From positions 186,001 to 250,000 of the forward strand of contig NZ_JAGGJP010000001.1 in NCBI RefSeq assembly GCF_017872975.1: a stretch of DNA of 64,000 bases, written 5' to 3'. Within the stretch, counting starts at the first letter, position 1, and each line of letters opens with the position of its first letter. Under the pieces are notes generated by a model that was given only the letters and a program-made list of their open reading frames with translations, had not been told where the DNA came from and ran no database searches. The DNA is from Rubellimicrobium aerolatum (GTDB lineage Bacteria > Pseudomonadota > Alphaproteobacteria > Rhodobacterales > Rhodobacteraceae). Below, one piece after another: positions 23,527 through 36,152 of the stretch. A program made the translations under genes and the position numbers.

Positions 23527-25347
23527 TCAGGACGGCAGAAGGAGCAGGCCCGCCGGCTCGGGCTCCGCCTCCCGTCCCGCCGGGCCTCCGCCCTCCACCT
23601 CCGCCCGGATCGCCTGGGCCACGGTCCGGCCCAGCTCCTCGGCGCTGGTGAGGCCCTGGTGGAAGGGGCGCAGGTGCAGCAGGAACGGCAGGGCGAGAAG
23701 GTGCAGCCCCCGGTGGAGGGCCAGGCCGTTCACCGGGCGGAACGCCGCGTCGAGATCGACGCCGCCGGTCTCCACGGCCGCGCCCTCCTCGTCCCATGCC
23801 GTGCGCACGGCGCGGGCCTCCCGGACGGCGCCCTGGGCCCGGAGCGTGGGAAAGGGCAGGTCGGCGGCGTCGAGCGCCCGCTGCCCGGTGGCGTCGACAT
23901 AGGCCGTGAGGCGGCGCTCGCCCCCTTCCCAGGCGAGCCGGGCGCCGGGGCCGTCCTCCGCCGGCTCCAGGCGGTAGTCGGCGCCGAGGCGGATCACCTC
24001 GATCCGGTCGGCGCGGCGCAGCGCCAGGAGCCGCTCGATCGACTCGTGCGGCACGGTGGCGTAGTCGTCCACGAACACGGCCTTCCAGCCCGCGTGGAAG
24101 CGCCCGAGATCGCCGGCCGAGAGGTGCGGCACCGCGCGCGCGATCACCTCGTGCATCCGCAGGATGGCGTAGCGCCACGGCACCACGACCTCCCGTGCGT
24201 AGTTGGCCTGGGCCTCGGCCAGGTTCAGCGCCGCCCAGGCGAAGGGGTCGCGCCCCTCCCGCTCGGCGAAGTAGGCGGGAGCGAAGCCGTCGGCGTCGAG
24301 GCGGGACAGGCCGATGCGCGCGGCGTAGTCCGGGTCGGCGCGCACGAGCTCCTCGCGGAAGAGCTCGAACGCGGCATCGAGGAGGTCGGGCCGGCCCGAC
24401 GCGACGAGGGCGTCCACCGCCTCGGGCGTGCAGACGAGGTTGTCCTCGTAGGGGATCGGGAAGAAGAAGTCGGCCTCGGGCAGGAGCCCCTTGCGCGACA
24501 TGAGCGCGAGCCGCAGCTCCTGCGTGCCGGGCTTGGGGTGGTAGCCGAGCACGCCGGAGGGCTCGCGCAGGAACGCGCCATGCGCCCCGGCCACCGCCAC
24601 GGCGGCGTCGATGGCCGAAAGCGAGGTGCCCAGGACGCCCACCGGGCCGGGCGCGATGGCCCGCAGCGCCGAGGTGGGATAGGGCGAGGCGAACCAGCCC
24701 GGCCGCGTCTCGGTGGCGTCCGAATGGGTGTGGCCCGTGGCCATCACCGCGTGATCGAAGGCAAGGCGCAGCGGCCCGGCCTCGGGGCGCTCCGCCGTGA
24801 GCAGGACATCCGCCTCGCGCAGCTCGATGTCGGTGACGTCGTGGGAGGCGAGCACCGTGACCGCGTGGCCGCTGGCGCCCGCCCGTTCCAGGAGCCGGGC
24901 GAGCTGGGCGCGGAAGTACTCGCCCAGCACCACGCGGGGGTAGAAGGCGCGCTCGTCGATGCGCTCGCGCGGCACGCCCAGGCGCTGGAGCTCCGCGTCG
25001 GGCTGGCGGACGAGCCACGCGACCAGGGTCTCGGTCAGGGGCGGGATCTCGACGCTGGCGATGTTGGCGAGCATCGCATGGCCGTTGAGCTCGGGCGAGT
25101 AGGGCATCCCCCAGCCCGCCTCGGGCTGCGCCTCCAGAAGGGTCACGTCGAGGGGCCGGGACGACGCCAGGAGATGCTGGAGCGTGTAGAGCCCGGTCGG
25201 CCCCGAGCCCACGACGGCGATCCGCGGCCTCACGGGCGCGGCCCGGATGGGAGGGCTCGCGACGGGGCGGCTGCGGGGCGGGCGGCTGGCGAGGGGGGAG
25301 CGGCTGTCATGGCCCGCTTGAGGTAACCGGCGCACGGCCCGCTTCAA
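23527..25347 (-). CDS. FAD/NAD(P)-binding protein
   Basis: The protein has the dinucleotide motif RIAVVGSGPTGLYTLQHLL at about residue 42 and later HAVMATGHTHSDATETRPGW and VGVLGTSLSAIDAAVAVAG. These mark the NAD_binding_9-type flavoprotein family, related to but distinct from N-hydroxylating monooxygenases. Most of its 606 residues align with that pattern. The first 40 residues are low complexity and the annotated start is a TTG at 25347, so the true start may lie downstream, for example a GTG just before RPRIAVVG. No substrate can be named. It stands alone on the minus strand, facing the decayed PAS gene. Confidence 0.72.
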   Translation of the reverse strand: MKRAVRRLPQAGHDSRSPLASRPPRSRPVASPPIRAAPVRPRIAVVGSGPTGLYTLQHLLASSRPLDVTLLEAQPEAGWGMPYSPELNGHAMLANIASVEIPPLTETLVAWLVRQPDAELQRLGVPRERIDERAFYPRVVLGEYFRAQLARLLERAGASGHAVTVLASHDVTDIELREADVLLTAERPEAGPLRLAFDHAVMATGHTHSDATETRPGWFASPYPTSALRAIAPGPVGVLGTSLSAIDAAVAVAGAHGAFLREPSGVLGYHPKPGTQELRLALMSRKGLLPEADFFFPIPYEDNLVCTPEAVDALVASGRPDLLDAAFELFREELVRADPDYAARIGLSRLDADGFAPAYFAEREGRDPFAWAALNLAEAQANYAREVVVPWRYAILRMHEVIARAVPHLSAGDLGRFHAGWKAVFVDDYATVPHESIERLLALRRADRIEVIRLGADYRLEPAEDGPGARLAWEGGERRLTAYVDATGQRALDAADLPFPTLRAQGAVREARAVRTAWDEEGAAVETGGVDLDAAFRPVNGLALHRGLHLLALPFLLHLRPFHQGLTSAEELGRTVAQAIRAEVEGGGPAGREAEPEPAGLLLLPS

Positions 25348-25601
25348 GGACGGCTCGTCTCGTGGCAGCGCGACGGCTGCCGCAGGGCGGCGCGGCGCTG
25401 TCGGCCCCGGCCCTGGGTCCGGTCGTCGAACCGGAGCGGACGCAGGGCACGGCCCCGCTCGTGGACATCGGGGACAGTCAGCGCCCAGGCGCGGCCGACA
25501 GGCTGGGCGGGCCGGGCCACGGTGGCGGTCGTGGAGACATCGGTCCGATGCGACTCGGCGCCTGCATCGGTCCGCTGGCCACCGGTCACCTCATGCCGGG
25601 G

Positions 25602-26061
25602 ATGATGGACTACCGCGCCATCGTGGAGACCGCGCGGGACTACGCCATCTTCACCACCGACGCCGAGGACCGGATCGAGACCTGACCGCCGGGAGCCGAG
25701 GCGGTCTTCGGCTGGACGGCCGCCGAGGCGATCGGGCAGCCTTACGCGATCACCTTCACGCCCGAGGACCGCGCCGCCGGCGTGCCCAAGGCGGAGTTGC
25801 GCACCGCTCGCGAGACAGGCCAAGCGCCGAACGTGCGCTGGCACATGAGGAAGGACGGCTCGCGCGTGTTCATCGAGGGCATCGTGCGGCCGCTCACCGG
25901 ACCGGATGGCGCCGTCACAGGCTATGTCAAGGTGGGCCAGGACGTGACCGAGCGGCGCGCGGCCGTGCAGGCCTTGCACGAGAGCGAGGCGCGGTTCCGC
26001 AACATGGCCGACCACGCGCAGGTGATGATGTGGGTCGCCGACGACGCGCGCGAGGCGTGGA
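25602..26061 (+). pseudogene. PAS-domain sensor gene, nonsense-mutated and truncated
   Basis: The frame starts MMDYRAIVETARDYAIFTTD, reads DRIET, then a TGA stop at 25683-25685, then PPGAEAVFGWTAAEAIGQPY. Homologous PAS kinases read DRIETWNPGAEAVFGW here, so the stop replaces tryptophan (TGG to TGA). The first PAS ends in GYVKVGQDVTERRAA; a second PAS starts (ESEARFRNMADHAQVMMWVA) and breaks off after about 25 residues. The kinase domains are absent. The gene ends where the ParE-like remnant begins on the other strand. Confidence 0.75.
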
Positions 26062-26092
26062 AGGACCGGGCGGGCCTGCGTCTCTCTCGGGC

Positions 26093-26392
26093 TCAGGCTT
26101 CGAACAGGCCGGGCAGGTTACGCGCCCCGTGCAGCACACGCACGACCCGCACCTCGTCGCCCACCTCCACGAAGAAGATCAGGTAGCGCCCGTGCTAGGC
26201 CATCCGCTGCCCCTCGTGCAGCTCGTCGCGCGCCGGGAAGCTCCCGGGCCGCTCCGCCGCCTCGCGCATCCTCGTCTCGATCTCGGCCACGAAGGACATG
26301 GCCCGTCCGGGGCTGTCGAGCGCGATGACGTCGCCGACCTCGATGAGGTCCGCCCGCGCGGCCGGAAGGATGACCAGGCGCGCCACGATCAC
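26093..26392 (-). pseudogene. ParE/RelE-type toxin with in-frame amber stop
   Basis: The minus-strand frame reads IVARLVILPAARADLIEVGD, and later RDELHEGQRMA, a TAG at 26197-26195, then HGRYLIFFVEVGDEVRVVRV and LHGARNLPGLFEA. This is a complete ParE-family toxin (family pattern LREGLRMAxHGRYLIFF, VxRVLHGARD) of 99 codons with one internal stop. The antitoxin-like gene overlaps its start by four bases, as in intact parDE operons. Unless the stop is read through, the toxin is dead. Confidence 0.78.
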
Positions 26393-26559
26393 GCCTTGGC
26401 GGCGTAGCGCGCCCGCAGCTCGGCGAAGACCTTCTCGGCCGGCAACCCCGGCCCGCTGTCGAGCCCGGTCTTGATCGCCGCCCGCAGGGCCTCAAGGTCG
26501 CGCCGCTCGGTGTCGTGGGCGCGCGCCCACGCGATGGAAATGTTCCGCCAATCGCCCAT
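26389..26559 (-). CDS. ParD-like antitoxin, N-terminally altered
   Basis: The 56-residue product starts MGDWRNISIAWARAHD and ends LEALRAAIKTGLDSGPGLPA, then EKVFAELRARYAAKA. The second half matches the toxin-wrapping tail of ParD antitoxins (LRAAIxxGxxSGPxxP, RARYAA). The usual N-terminal ribbon-helix-helix is not evident, so DNA binding may be lost. It overlaps the broken toxin by ATGA. The pair looks like a decayed addiction module. Confidence 0.55.
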   Translation of the reverse strand: MGDWRNISIAWARAHDTERRDLEALRAAIKTGLDSGPGLPAEKVFAELRARYAAKA

Positions 26560-26648
26560 TGGATCCCTCCGCGCAAGCGGGCAAATGTCACCCGCCGGCT
26601 CCGGTTTCACGTGGATGAAGGTCAGGGGTCACAGCAGCCGGGGGCCGG

Positions 26649-26944
26649 TACATTCAGCACAACCCGAACGTTCCGAACGGAGCGGAGGCCTTCTACGGCG
26701 ACTTCGAAGGCTTCTTCAAACAGAACTCTGAGTCGCATGTCATGATTCATCACGCAATTGCCGAAGGCGATCTGGTGGTGCTTCACCTGAATTCCAAGCT
26801 CAGCGAGCAGGATCGCGGGCGAGCGATCGTGGACATCTTTCGCGTTGAGGACGGGAAGATCGTGGAGCACTTCGACGTGATCAGGACGTTCCTGAGAGGA
26901 CCGTCAACGGGAACACGATGTTCGACGGGAACAACGACAAATAG
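26649..26944 (+). pseudogene. NTF2-like (SnoaL-type) protein, 5' truncated and frameshifted
   Basis: The frame reads YIQHNPNVPNGAEAFYGDFE, then FFKQNSESHVMIHHAIAEGD and IVDIFRVEDGKIVEHFDVI, as in small nuclear-transport-factor-2-like proteins. After DVI, near 26883, a one-base deletion shifts the frame. The alternative frame continues DVPERTVNGNTMFDGNNDK and ends in TAG at 26942-26944, exactly as an intact family member would. The N-terminal part is replaced by unrelated sequence with a stop at about 26614. Its base composition is clearly lower in GC than the neighbours, which suggests acquisition. Confidence 0.75.
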
Positions 26945-27016
26945 GACTTGGCGGCCCTGCCCTGGAACCTTCCATCGCGTGAGGACCGCAACGGCAACCC
27001 TTGAGGGGACGAAGGA

Positions 27017-27352
27017 ATGACTCACTCGCATGACCTGGTTTCGAAAGGCGAGTTCGTGGCGGCAGGGCACGTCTATGACGTGGACTTCGGAGGTGATCTC
27101 AGGTTTCGCCTGGACTTCACGTCAGAGACCGAGGCTACGTACACGTCGCTTCTCGATCCACAGGTCCAGGAGACCGTAAGCCTGTCCGTCACTAGGCTCC
27201 GACCGGGTCTCTTCCTGGTCACGTGGACCGAGAAGGCTGGAAACACCGTCGTGCACATCGAGGATTTCGAGAACCGGGTGATCTACACGAACATCACGGC
27301 AAAGGACGGAACCTTCATCCGCAAGAAGGGGCCGATCACCCAGGTGCGATGA
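27017..27352 (+). CDS. MoaF-like beta-barrel protein
   Basis: The 111-residue protein has LRFRLDFTSETEATYTSL, LRPGLFLVTWTEKAGNTVVH and IEDFENRVIYTNITAKDGTF, a pattern of the MoaF-related lipocalin-like family. MoaF itself is linked to molybdenum cofactor or monoamine regulation, but small homologues like this have no known role. The ATG at 27017 has GAAGGA close upstream. It lies 72 bases after the end of the frameshifted NTF2-like gene, so both may have come in together. Here the frame is intact. Confidence 0.65.
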   Translation: MTHSHDLVSKGEFVAAGHVYDVDFGGDLRFRLDFTSETEATYTSLLDPQVQETVSLSVTRLRPGLFLVTWTEKAGNTVVHIEDFENRVIYTNITAKDGTFIRKKGPITQVR

Positions 27353-27403
27353 GCGTCCCTATCGCCGGGTGAAGGCACGCAGATGGAGGTCGTTGCGGTC
27401 GCG

Positions 27404-27432
27404 CTCCGGAGTCATTCAGACATCCTCCGGAG
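27404..27432. terminator. Bidirectional hairpin between convergent genes
   Basis: Two CTCCGGAG octamers at 27404-27411 and 27425-27432 can pair across a 13-base loop, and flanking GCGGTC/GACCGC bases may extend the stem. The site lies between the convergent MoaF-like and LysR genes. Confidence 0.45.
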
Positions 27433-27439
27433 ACCGCGC

Positions 27440-28345
27440 TCACCTCTTGCTCCCCGCCTGCTGTCGCAGCGCCTCGACCAGCAGCCGGAACGCCGGCGAG
27501 GCCTGCCGGCGGCTGGAGTAGTAGAGATGATACCCGGCGAAGAGCGGACACCAGTCCTGAAGCACCTGGATCAAACGGCCGCTGGCGACGTGGGCCTCGG
27601 CATAGGGCTCGGGCAGGTAGGCCAGCCCCAGGCCGTCCAGCGCCGCGCTGAGACGCAAGGCCAGGCTGTTGTAGGTGAGCTGGCCCTCCACCCGGACCTT
27701 CACCTCGCGCCCGTCCTTCTCGAACTCCCAGGCGAACAGGCTGTCGTGCGTGGGCATCCGCATGTTGATGCAGCGATGCTGCGTCAGGTCCTGCGGCACC
27801 AAGGGAGGATCACGACCGGAGAGGTAGCCCGGCGAGACCACGACCGCCATGCGCATGTCGGGCCCGATCCGGACGGCGATCATGTCGCGCGCGACCTGCT
27901 CCCCGAGCCGCACGCCGGCGTCGAACTGGTCCGCCACGATGTTGGTCAGGCCCTGGTCGATGATGAGCTCGACATGGATGTCGGGGTAGCTGGGCAGGAA
28001 GCGGGCCAGCGCCGGCTGCAGGACCGACACCGCCGGATGTTCGCCGGCGGTGATGCGGATGGTCCCGGCCGGCTTGTCCCGCAGCTCGCTCAGGGCGTCC
28101 AGCGCGGCCTCCATCTCCGCGAACTGGGGCCCGATGGAGCGCAGGAGCCGCTCGCCCGCCTCGGTGGGAGCCACGCTGCGGGTCGAGCGCGTGAGCAGGC
28201 GGATGCCCAACTCCTCCTCCAGCTCGCGGACGGTCTGGCTCAGGGACGACTGCGCGAGGCCCAGCCGCGCGGCCGCGCGGGTGAAGCTACGCTCGGTCGC
28301 GACGGCGACGAAGGCGTGGAGCCGGTCAAAGGGACGACGAGCCAT
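27440..28345 (-). CDS. LysR family transcriptional regulator
   Basis: The 301-residue protein has the LysR winged helix at residues 5-64 (FVAVATERSFTRAAARLGLA, SQTVRELEEELGIRLLTRST) and a LysR substrate-binding domain from about residue 90. It is divergent from the Tat-type aldo/keto reductase gene 130 bases away. By the usual LysR layout it should regulate that redox gene set and itself. LysR proteins with this N-terminus (RLHAFVAVAxxxSFTxAAARLG) often sit beside oxidoreductases. The inducer is unknown. Confidence 0.92.
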   Translation of the reverse strand: MARRPFDRLHAFVAVATERSFTRAAARLGLAQSSLSQTVRELEEELGIRLLTRSTRSVAPTEAGERLLRSIGPQFAEMEAALDALSELRDKPAGTIRITAGEHPAVSVLQPALARFLPSYPDIHVELIIDQGLTNIVADQFDAGVRLGEQVARDMIAVRIGPDMRMAVVVSPGYLSGRDPPLVPQDLTQHRCINMRMPTHDSLFAWEFEKDGREVKVRVEGQLTYNSLALRLSAALDGLGLAYLPEPYAEAHVASGRLIQVLQDWCPLFAGYHLYYSSRRQASPAFRLLVEALRQQAGSKR

Positions 28346-28474
28346 TGATCGATCCAGCCTATAGGTCCTTGCGTGTCCGTTAGTCTAATCGAGGAGATGC
28401 GCCAGGGCTATCTCACGTTCATCCGTCATGGAGCCAGCCGCGGCGCGGCGGCTCCGCCTCACCAGGAGAGCGAC

Positions 28475-29644
<1,170 letters not shown>

Positions 29645-29694
29645 GAGGAGGGGCGGCCAGCGACGCGATGCCGCCGGCCTTGGAAGGAGTCATC

Positions 29695-30432
29695 ATGCAG
29701 CTTGACGGCAAGATCGCCCTCGTGACCGGGGGCAACTCCGGCATCGGGCTCGGCACCGCGCGCCGCCTTATCGAGGAAGGCGCCTTCGTCCACATCACCG
29801 GACGGCGGCAGGAGGCGCTCGACCGGGCGCAGGCGGCCCTCGGCCCGAGCGCCCGCGCCATCCAGGCCGACGTGACGCGCAAGGCCGACATGCAGCGCGT
29901 GGCCGATGCCATCCGCGACGGGAAGGGCCGGCTCGACATCGTCTTCGCCAACGCGGGCGGGGGCGGGTTCATCCTCCTTGAGGACATCACCGAGGCGGAC
30001 TTCGACCGCAGCTTCGACGTGGACGTGAAGGGCGTGCTCTTCACCGTCCAGACGGCGCTGCCGCTGATGGGCCAGGGCGGGTCGATCGTGCTCAACACCT
30101 CGATCACCGCCTTCATGGGCCTGCCCGCCTTCAGCCTCTACGCGGCCGGCAAGGCGGCGCTGGTGTCCTTCACCAAGACCTGGGCCAACGAGCTGCGCAA
30201 GCGCGGCATCCGCGTGAACGCGGTCGCCCCGGGCGTGGTGCCGACCGAGGGCTACGGCAAGGACATGGGCCGGGACGAGGACCAGGTTCGGCGCTACGTC
30301 GAGCGGGTGAGCCGGGAGATCCTCGTGGGCCGCGTGGGCACCGTCGAGGACATCGGCAACGCTGTCGTCTACCTGTCCTCGGACGCGGGCCGCTTCGTCA
30401 ACGGCATCGAGATCACCTCGATGGCGGCATGA
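29695..30432 (+). CDS. Short-chain dehydrogenase/reductase
   Basis: The 245-residue classical SDR begins MQLDGKIALVTGGNSGIGLG, the TGxxxGxG cofactor motif. It has NAGGGGF near residue 88 and the catalytic YAAGKAA (Tyr-x3-Lys) near 152, with serine in NTSITAFMG. It follows the Tat aldo/keto reductase by 50 bases and has a GGAAGGAG ribosome binding site. Its substrate is unknown, but its place in the cluster suggests ketone or aldehyde interconversion. Confidence 0.93.
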   Translation: MQLDGKIALVTGGNSGIGLGTARRLIEEGAFVHITGRRQEALDRAQAALGPSARAIQADVTRKADMQRVADAIRDGKGRLDIVFANAGGGGFILLEDITEADFDRSFDVDVKGVLFTVQTALPLMGQGGSIVLNTSITAFMGLPAFSLYAAGKAALVSFTKTWANELRKRGIRVNAVAPGVVPTEGYGKDMGRDEDQVRRYVERVSREILVGRVGTVEDIGNAVVYLSSDAGRFVNGIEITSMAA

Positions 30433-30580
30433 CGCAGGTCTACCAAGGCAGGAATGGTGCCGAGTAAAGGGAGACATTCAGGACGCCCCCCATCGCTCCT
30501 CCATCCCCGTCCAACACCGGTACTGAGAACCGATCGATCACCCTCGGCACTGGCCTGTCGAGCAACTGGAAAGACGACGC

Positions 30581-31636
30581 ATGAGAACCATCGGCTACGC
30601 CGCCCAGTCCCCTGACGCCCCCCTCGCGCCCTTCGCCTTCGAGCGGCGCGAGCTGCGGCCCAACGATGTCGCCATGGACATCCTTTATTGCGGGGTCTGC
30701 CATTCGGACCTGCACACCGCGCGCAACGACTGGGGCTGGACCATCTACCCCGCCGTGCCCGGCCACGAGATCGTGGGCCGCGTCACCGCCGTAGGGTCTG
30801 AGGTCACCCGCTACACGGTGGGCGACACCGTGGCCGTGGGCTGCATGGTGGACAGCTGCCAGCACTGCGACCAGTGCCGCAAGGGCGAGGAGCAGCTCTG
30901 CCGGGAGGGGAACACCGGCACCTACAGCAGCCGCGACCGGCTTACCGGGGATGTGACCCATGGCGGCTACTCCCGGCATCTGGTGGTGCGCGAGGAGTTC
31001 GTCCTGCGCGTGCCCGAGGGCCTCGACCTCGCGCGCGCGGCGCCGCTCCTGTGCGCGGGGATCACCACCTACTCGCCACTGCGCACCTGGAACGTGGGCC
31101 CGGGCAGCCGCGTGGGCGTGATCGGGCTCGGAGGGCTCGGGCACATGGCCGTCAAGCTCGCCTCGGGCCTGGGCGCGCATGTCACCGTGCTGAGCCGCAC
31201 GCCCGACAAGGAGGCCGACGCCCTGGAGCTCGGGGCCGACGCCTTCCTTGTGTCCTCGGATGCCGACGCCATGGCGCAAGCCGCCTCGGGGTTCGACCTC
31301 ATCATCGACACGGTGCCCGTGCGTCACGACCTCAAGCCCTACCTGCCGCTTCTGGACGTCGACGGCACCCTCGTCCTCGTGGGGCAGGTCGGGCCCATGG
31401 ACGAGATGAACACCGTGCCCCTCCTGCTGGGCCGCCGGCGCGTCGCGGGTTCCCCCATCGGTGGCATCCGCGAGACCCAGGAGATGCTCGACTTCTGCGC
31501 CCGCAAGGGCATCCTGCCCGACTGCGAGATGATCCGCATGGACCAGATCAACGAGGCCTACGAGCGCATGGAACGATCCGACGTCCGCTACCGCTTCGTC
31601 ATCGACATGGCCTCGCTGACCGAGGCTGCGGCCTGA
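30581..31636 (+). CDS. Zinc-dependent alcohol dehydrogenase (YahK/cinnamyl-alcohol type)
   Basis: The 351-residue medium-chain dehydrogenase has the catalytic zinc ligands in YCGVCHSDLH and PGHEIVGRV. The structural zinc cysteines lie in CMVDSCQHCDQCRKGEEQLC, and the NADP-type motif is GVIGLGGLGHMAVKLASGLG. It resembles E. coli YahK and AdhC-type enzymes that reduce broad-range aldehydes to alcohols. It lies downstream of the SDR with a 148-base gap and is closed by a strong hairpin at 31665-31692. Confidence 0.94.
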   Translation: MRTIGYAAQSPDAPLAPFAFERRELRPNDVAMDILYCGVCHSDLHTARNDWGWTIYPAVPGHEIVGRVTAVGSEVTRYTVGDTVAVGCMVDSCQHCDQCRKGEEQLCREGNTGTYSSRDRLTGDVTHGGYSRHLVVREEFVLRVPEGLDLARAAPLLCAGITTYSPLRTWNVGPGSRVGVIGLGGLGHMAVKLASGLGAHVTVLSRTPDKEADALELGADAFLVSSDADAMAQAASGFDLIIDTVPVRHDLKPYLPLLDVDGTLVLVGQVGPMDEMNTVPLLLGRRRVAGSPIGGIRETQEMLDFCARKGILPDCEMIRMDQINEAYERMERSDVRYRFVIDMASLTEAAA

Positions 31637-31664
31637 CGGGCTGCCTGCCGCTCCCTGCTCCCAC

Positions 31665-31692
31665 CTGGCCGCCGCGCGAGGGCGGCGGCCAG
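31665..31692 (+). terminator. Hairpin after the alcohol dehydrogenase gene
   Basis: Perfect 10-bp arms CTGGCCGCCG (31665-31674) and CGGCGGCCAG (31683-31692) flank an eight-base loop, 28 bases after the stop codon. There is no T run, as is common in high-GC genomes. The following 258 bases up to the MFS start contain no gene. Confidence 0.55.
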
Positions 31693-31950
31693 CCCGTCCC
31701 AGCACTTCGGATCCGATGATCCAGAGAGCCGGCCAGGTCTCGTCCGAAGAAGCACGTGGTCGCGTCCAGGCCATGCCGCGGTCATCGGACCGCAAGCGCG
31801 GCGGAGCTATTCTTCGGCCCCTCCTATAGCTCCAATCAGATTTCGCACCCTAATCCCATGATCTGCCGAGCACTACCTCGGTGCAACGCCGCGCAGACCG
31901 GTCTTGAGCCTGTCGCGCTCCGATCGGCATCCCCCAAGAGGTCGGTTCCC

Positions 31951-34467
<2,517 letters not shown>

Positions 34468-34517
34468 CTAGGTCGCGCCTCGCGGGCGCCGGCCTCCAGC
34501 CGAGAGGAGAAGCACAG

Positions 34518-35101
34518 ATGACCGACACGTGCGACAACGGCCGCCGCGACGCGCTGAAGGTGGCTCTGGCCGCCGCGGCGTTCGTCGCCGCTCCCCAGGC
34601 CGCCCTGGCCCAAGACGGAATGGCCGGGCAGCGGCTGGTCTCCTGTCGCGCTCAGGCAACACGTGGGTGCTGGCGGGGGCGCTGGCCCGCCGCTACGACG
34701 CGGATCTGTTCGAGCTGCGCCCGCGCGATCCCTGGCCCGAGGACTACGAGCAGATGGTCACCTGGGCGCACGAGTGGCGCGACAGCGACGGCGACGTGCC
34801 CCTGGCCGAGACCCTGTCCGGGATCGACAGCTACCGGACGGTGTTCCTCGGCTTCCCCATCTGGGGCAACGAGCTCCCCGCGGTCGCGCGCAGCTTCCTG
34901 CGCAGCCATGACCTGTCAGGCAAGACGGTCGTGCCCTTCATCACCTACGGCAGCTCCGGCCCTGGCAACTCGATGGAGACCGTTCGGGCGCTGGCCCCGA
35001 ACGCGCGCGTCCTGGACCCGTTCGTGCTGCAATGCGACCAGGAACGCAGCACGCTGGACAGCCTGGAGGGCTGGCTGGGGAGCGTGGGAGAGCCGCTCTG
35101 A
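34518..35101 (+). pseudogene. Tat-type flavodoxin, interrupted by a frameshift
   Basis: The first frame starts MTDTCDNGRRDALKVALAAA, with the twin-arginine-like NGRRDALK and a cleavage site after ALAQDG, and reaches MAGQRLV near 34641. A second frame, offset by one missing base, continues LLSRSGNTWVLAGALARRYD and covers the rest of a long-chain flavodoxin fold (FLGFPIWGNELPAVARSF, TYGSSGPGNSMETVRALAP). The FMN phosphate loop SRSGNT directly follows the shift. Either the gene is dead, or one base is missing from the assembly, or frameshifting occurs. Neighbours suggest a role as electron carrier for the redox cluster. Confidence 0.75.
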
Positions 35102-35138
35102 GGCACCCCGACCCATGAGCCAGGATCACGAGGCCATC

Positions 35139-36140
35139 ATGACGACGAACCGATCCCGCCTGCGGACGCGCGCCCTCGCGTCGGTCGCCGCCAGCGTCCT
35201 CGCCGCGAGCGCGGCCGCGGAGGCCCCCACCACCCAGGCCCCGCATCTCCGGGTAGGCGACACGATCGGTGACCTGCTGGCTCATCCGGCGCTGGCCGGC
35301 TTCGCCGACCGGACGTTGCCCTGGGCGGGCCGACGCTACGACGGCACGATGCCTCTGGGCGACATCGCCGCGCTGCTGCCCTACCACAGCCACGTCGATC
35401 CCGGGAGCGTCGTGGACGGTCTGAACCGGATGATCGACGACGTGAACGCCGGTCGTCGGGTGTTCTTTGACATCTACCCGGAGGCACAGCGGCGGGCCGA
35501 TCCCGGCCTGGCCGCCACCGGGCTGTTCTTCTTCCGCGGCGAGCCGGGAGCCCCCTTCGCGGTCGTCGCACCGGGCGGTGGCTTCTCCTATGTGGGCTCC
35601 GTGCATGAGGGCTTCCCCTATGCCGCCGAGATCAGCCGGCACGGCTACAACGCCTTCGTCCTGACTTACCGAACCGGACGGGGCGGCGCGGCGGCGACGC
35701 GCGACCTGGCCGCCGCGCTGACGTTCCTCTTCGAGAACGCCGAGGTTCTGGGGATCGGCACCCAGGACTACTCGCTGTGGGGCAGCTCGGCGGGGGCCCG
35801 CATGGCTGCGACGATCGGCTCGCACGGCGCCGCCGGGTTCGGAGGCGGGGACCTTCCGAGGCCCGCCGCCGTCGTGATGGCCTACACCGGGCACTTGGAC
35901 GCCTCGTCCGACGAGCCGCCCACCTTCGTCGTCGTGGGCGCGCGGGACGGGATCGCTCCGCCCGCCACGATGGAGCGACGCGTGGACGCGCTGCGACGGG
36001 CCGGCACCGAGGTGGAGTACCACAGGTACGAGACCCTGGGTCATGGCTTCGGGCCGGGGATCGGCACCGAGGCCGAGGGATGGATCGCCGGCGCCGTCCG
36101 GTTCTGGGAGCGTTTCATCTACAGGCACAACGGGCCATGA
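35139..36140 (+). CDS. Exported alpha/beta hydrolase (acetyl esterase-like)
   Basis: The 333-residue protein has an N-terminal signal (RTRALASVAASVLAASAAAE). The oxyanion region is FAVVAPGGGFSYVGSVHEGF, the nucleophile elbow SLWGSSAGARMA and the late histidine in YETLGHGFGPGIGTEAEGW. This fits the hormone-sensitive-lipase or acetyl-xylan-esterase-like group. An ATG at 35115 is an alternative start; 35139 is preferred because the signal peptide begins there and GAGG lies seven bases upstream. It follows the broken flavodoxin by 37 bases. Confidence 0.8.
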   Translation: MTTNRSRLRTRALASVAASVLAASAAAEAPTTQAPHLRVGDTIGDLLAHPALAGFADRTLPWAGRRYDGTMPLGDIAALLPYHSHVDPGSVVDGLNRMIDDVNAGRRVFFDIYPEAQRRADPGLAATGLFFFRGEPGAPFAVVAPGGGFSYVGSVHEGFPYAAEISRHGYNAFVLTYRTGRGGAAATRDLAAALTFLFENAEVLGIGTQDYSLWGSSAGARMAATIGSHGAAGFGGGDLPRPAAVVMAYTGHLDASSDEPPTFVVVGARDGIAPPATMERRVDALRRAGTEVEYHRYETLGHGFGPGIGTEAEGWIAGAVRFWERFIYRHNGP

Positions 36141-36152
36141 GGAGACCTGGTC

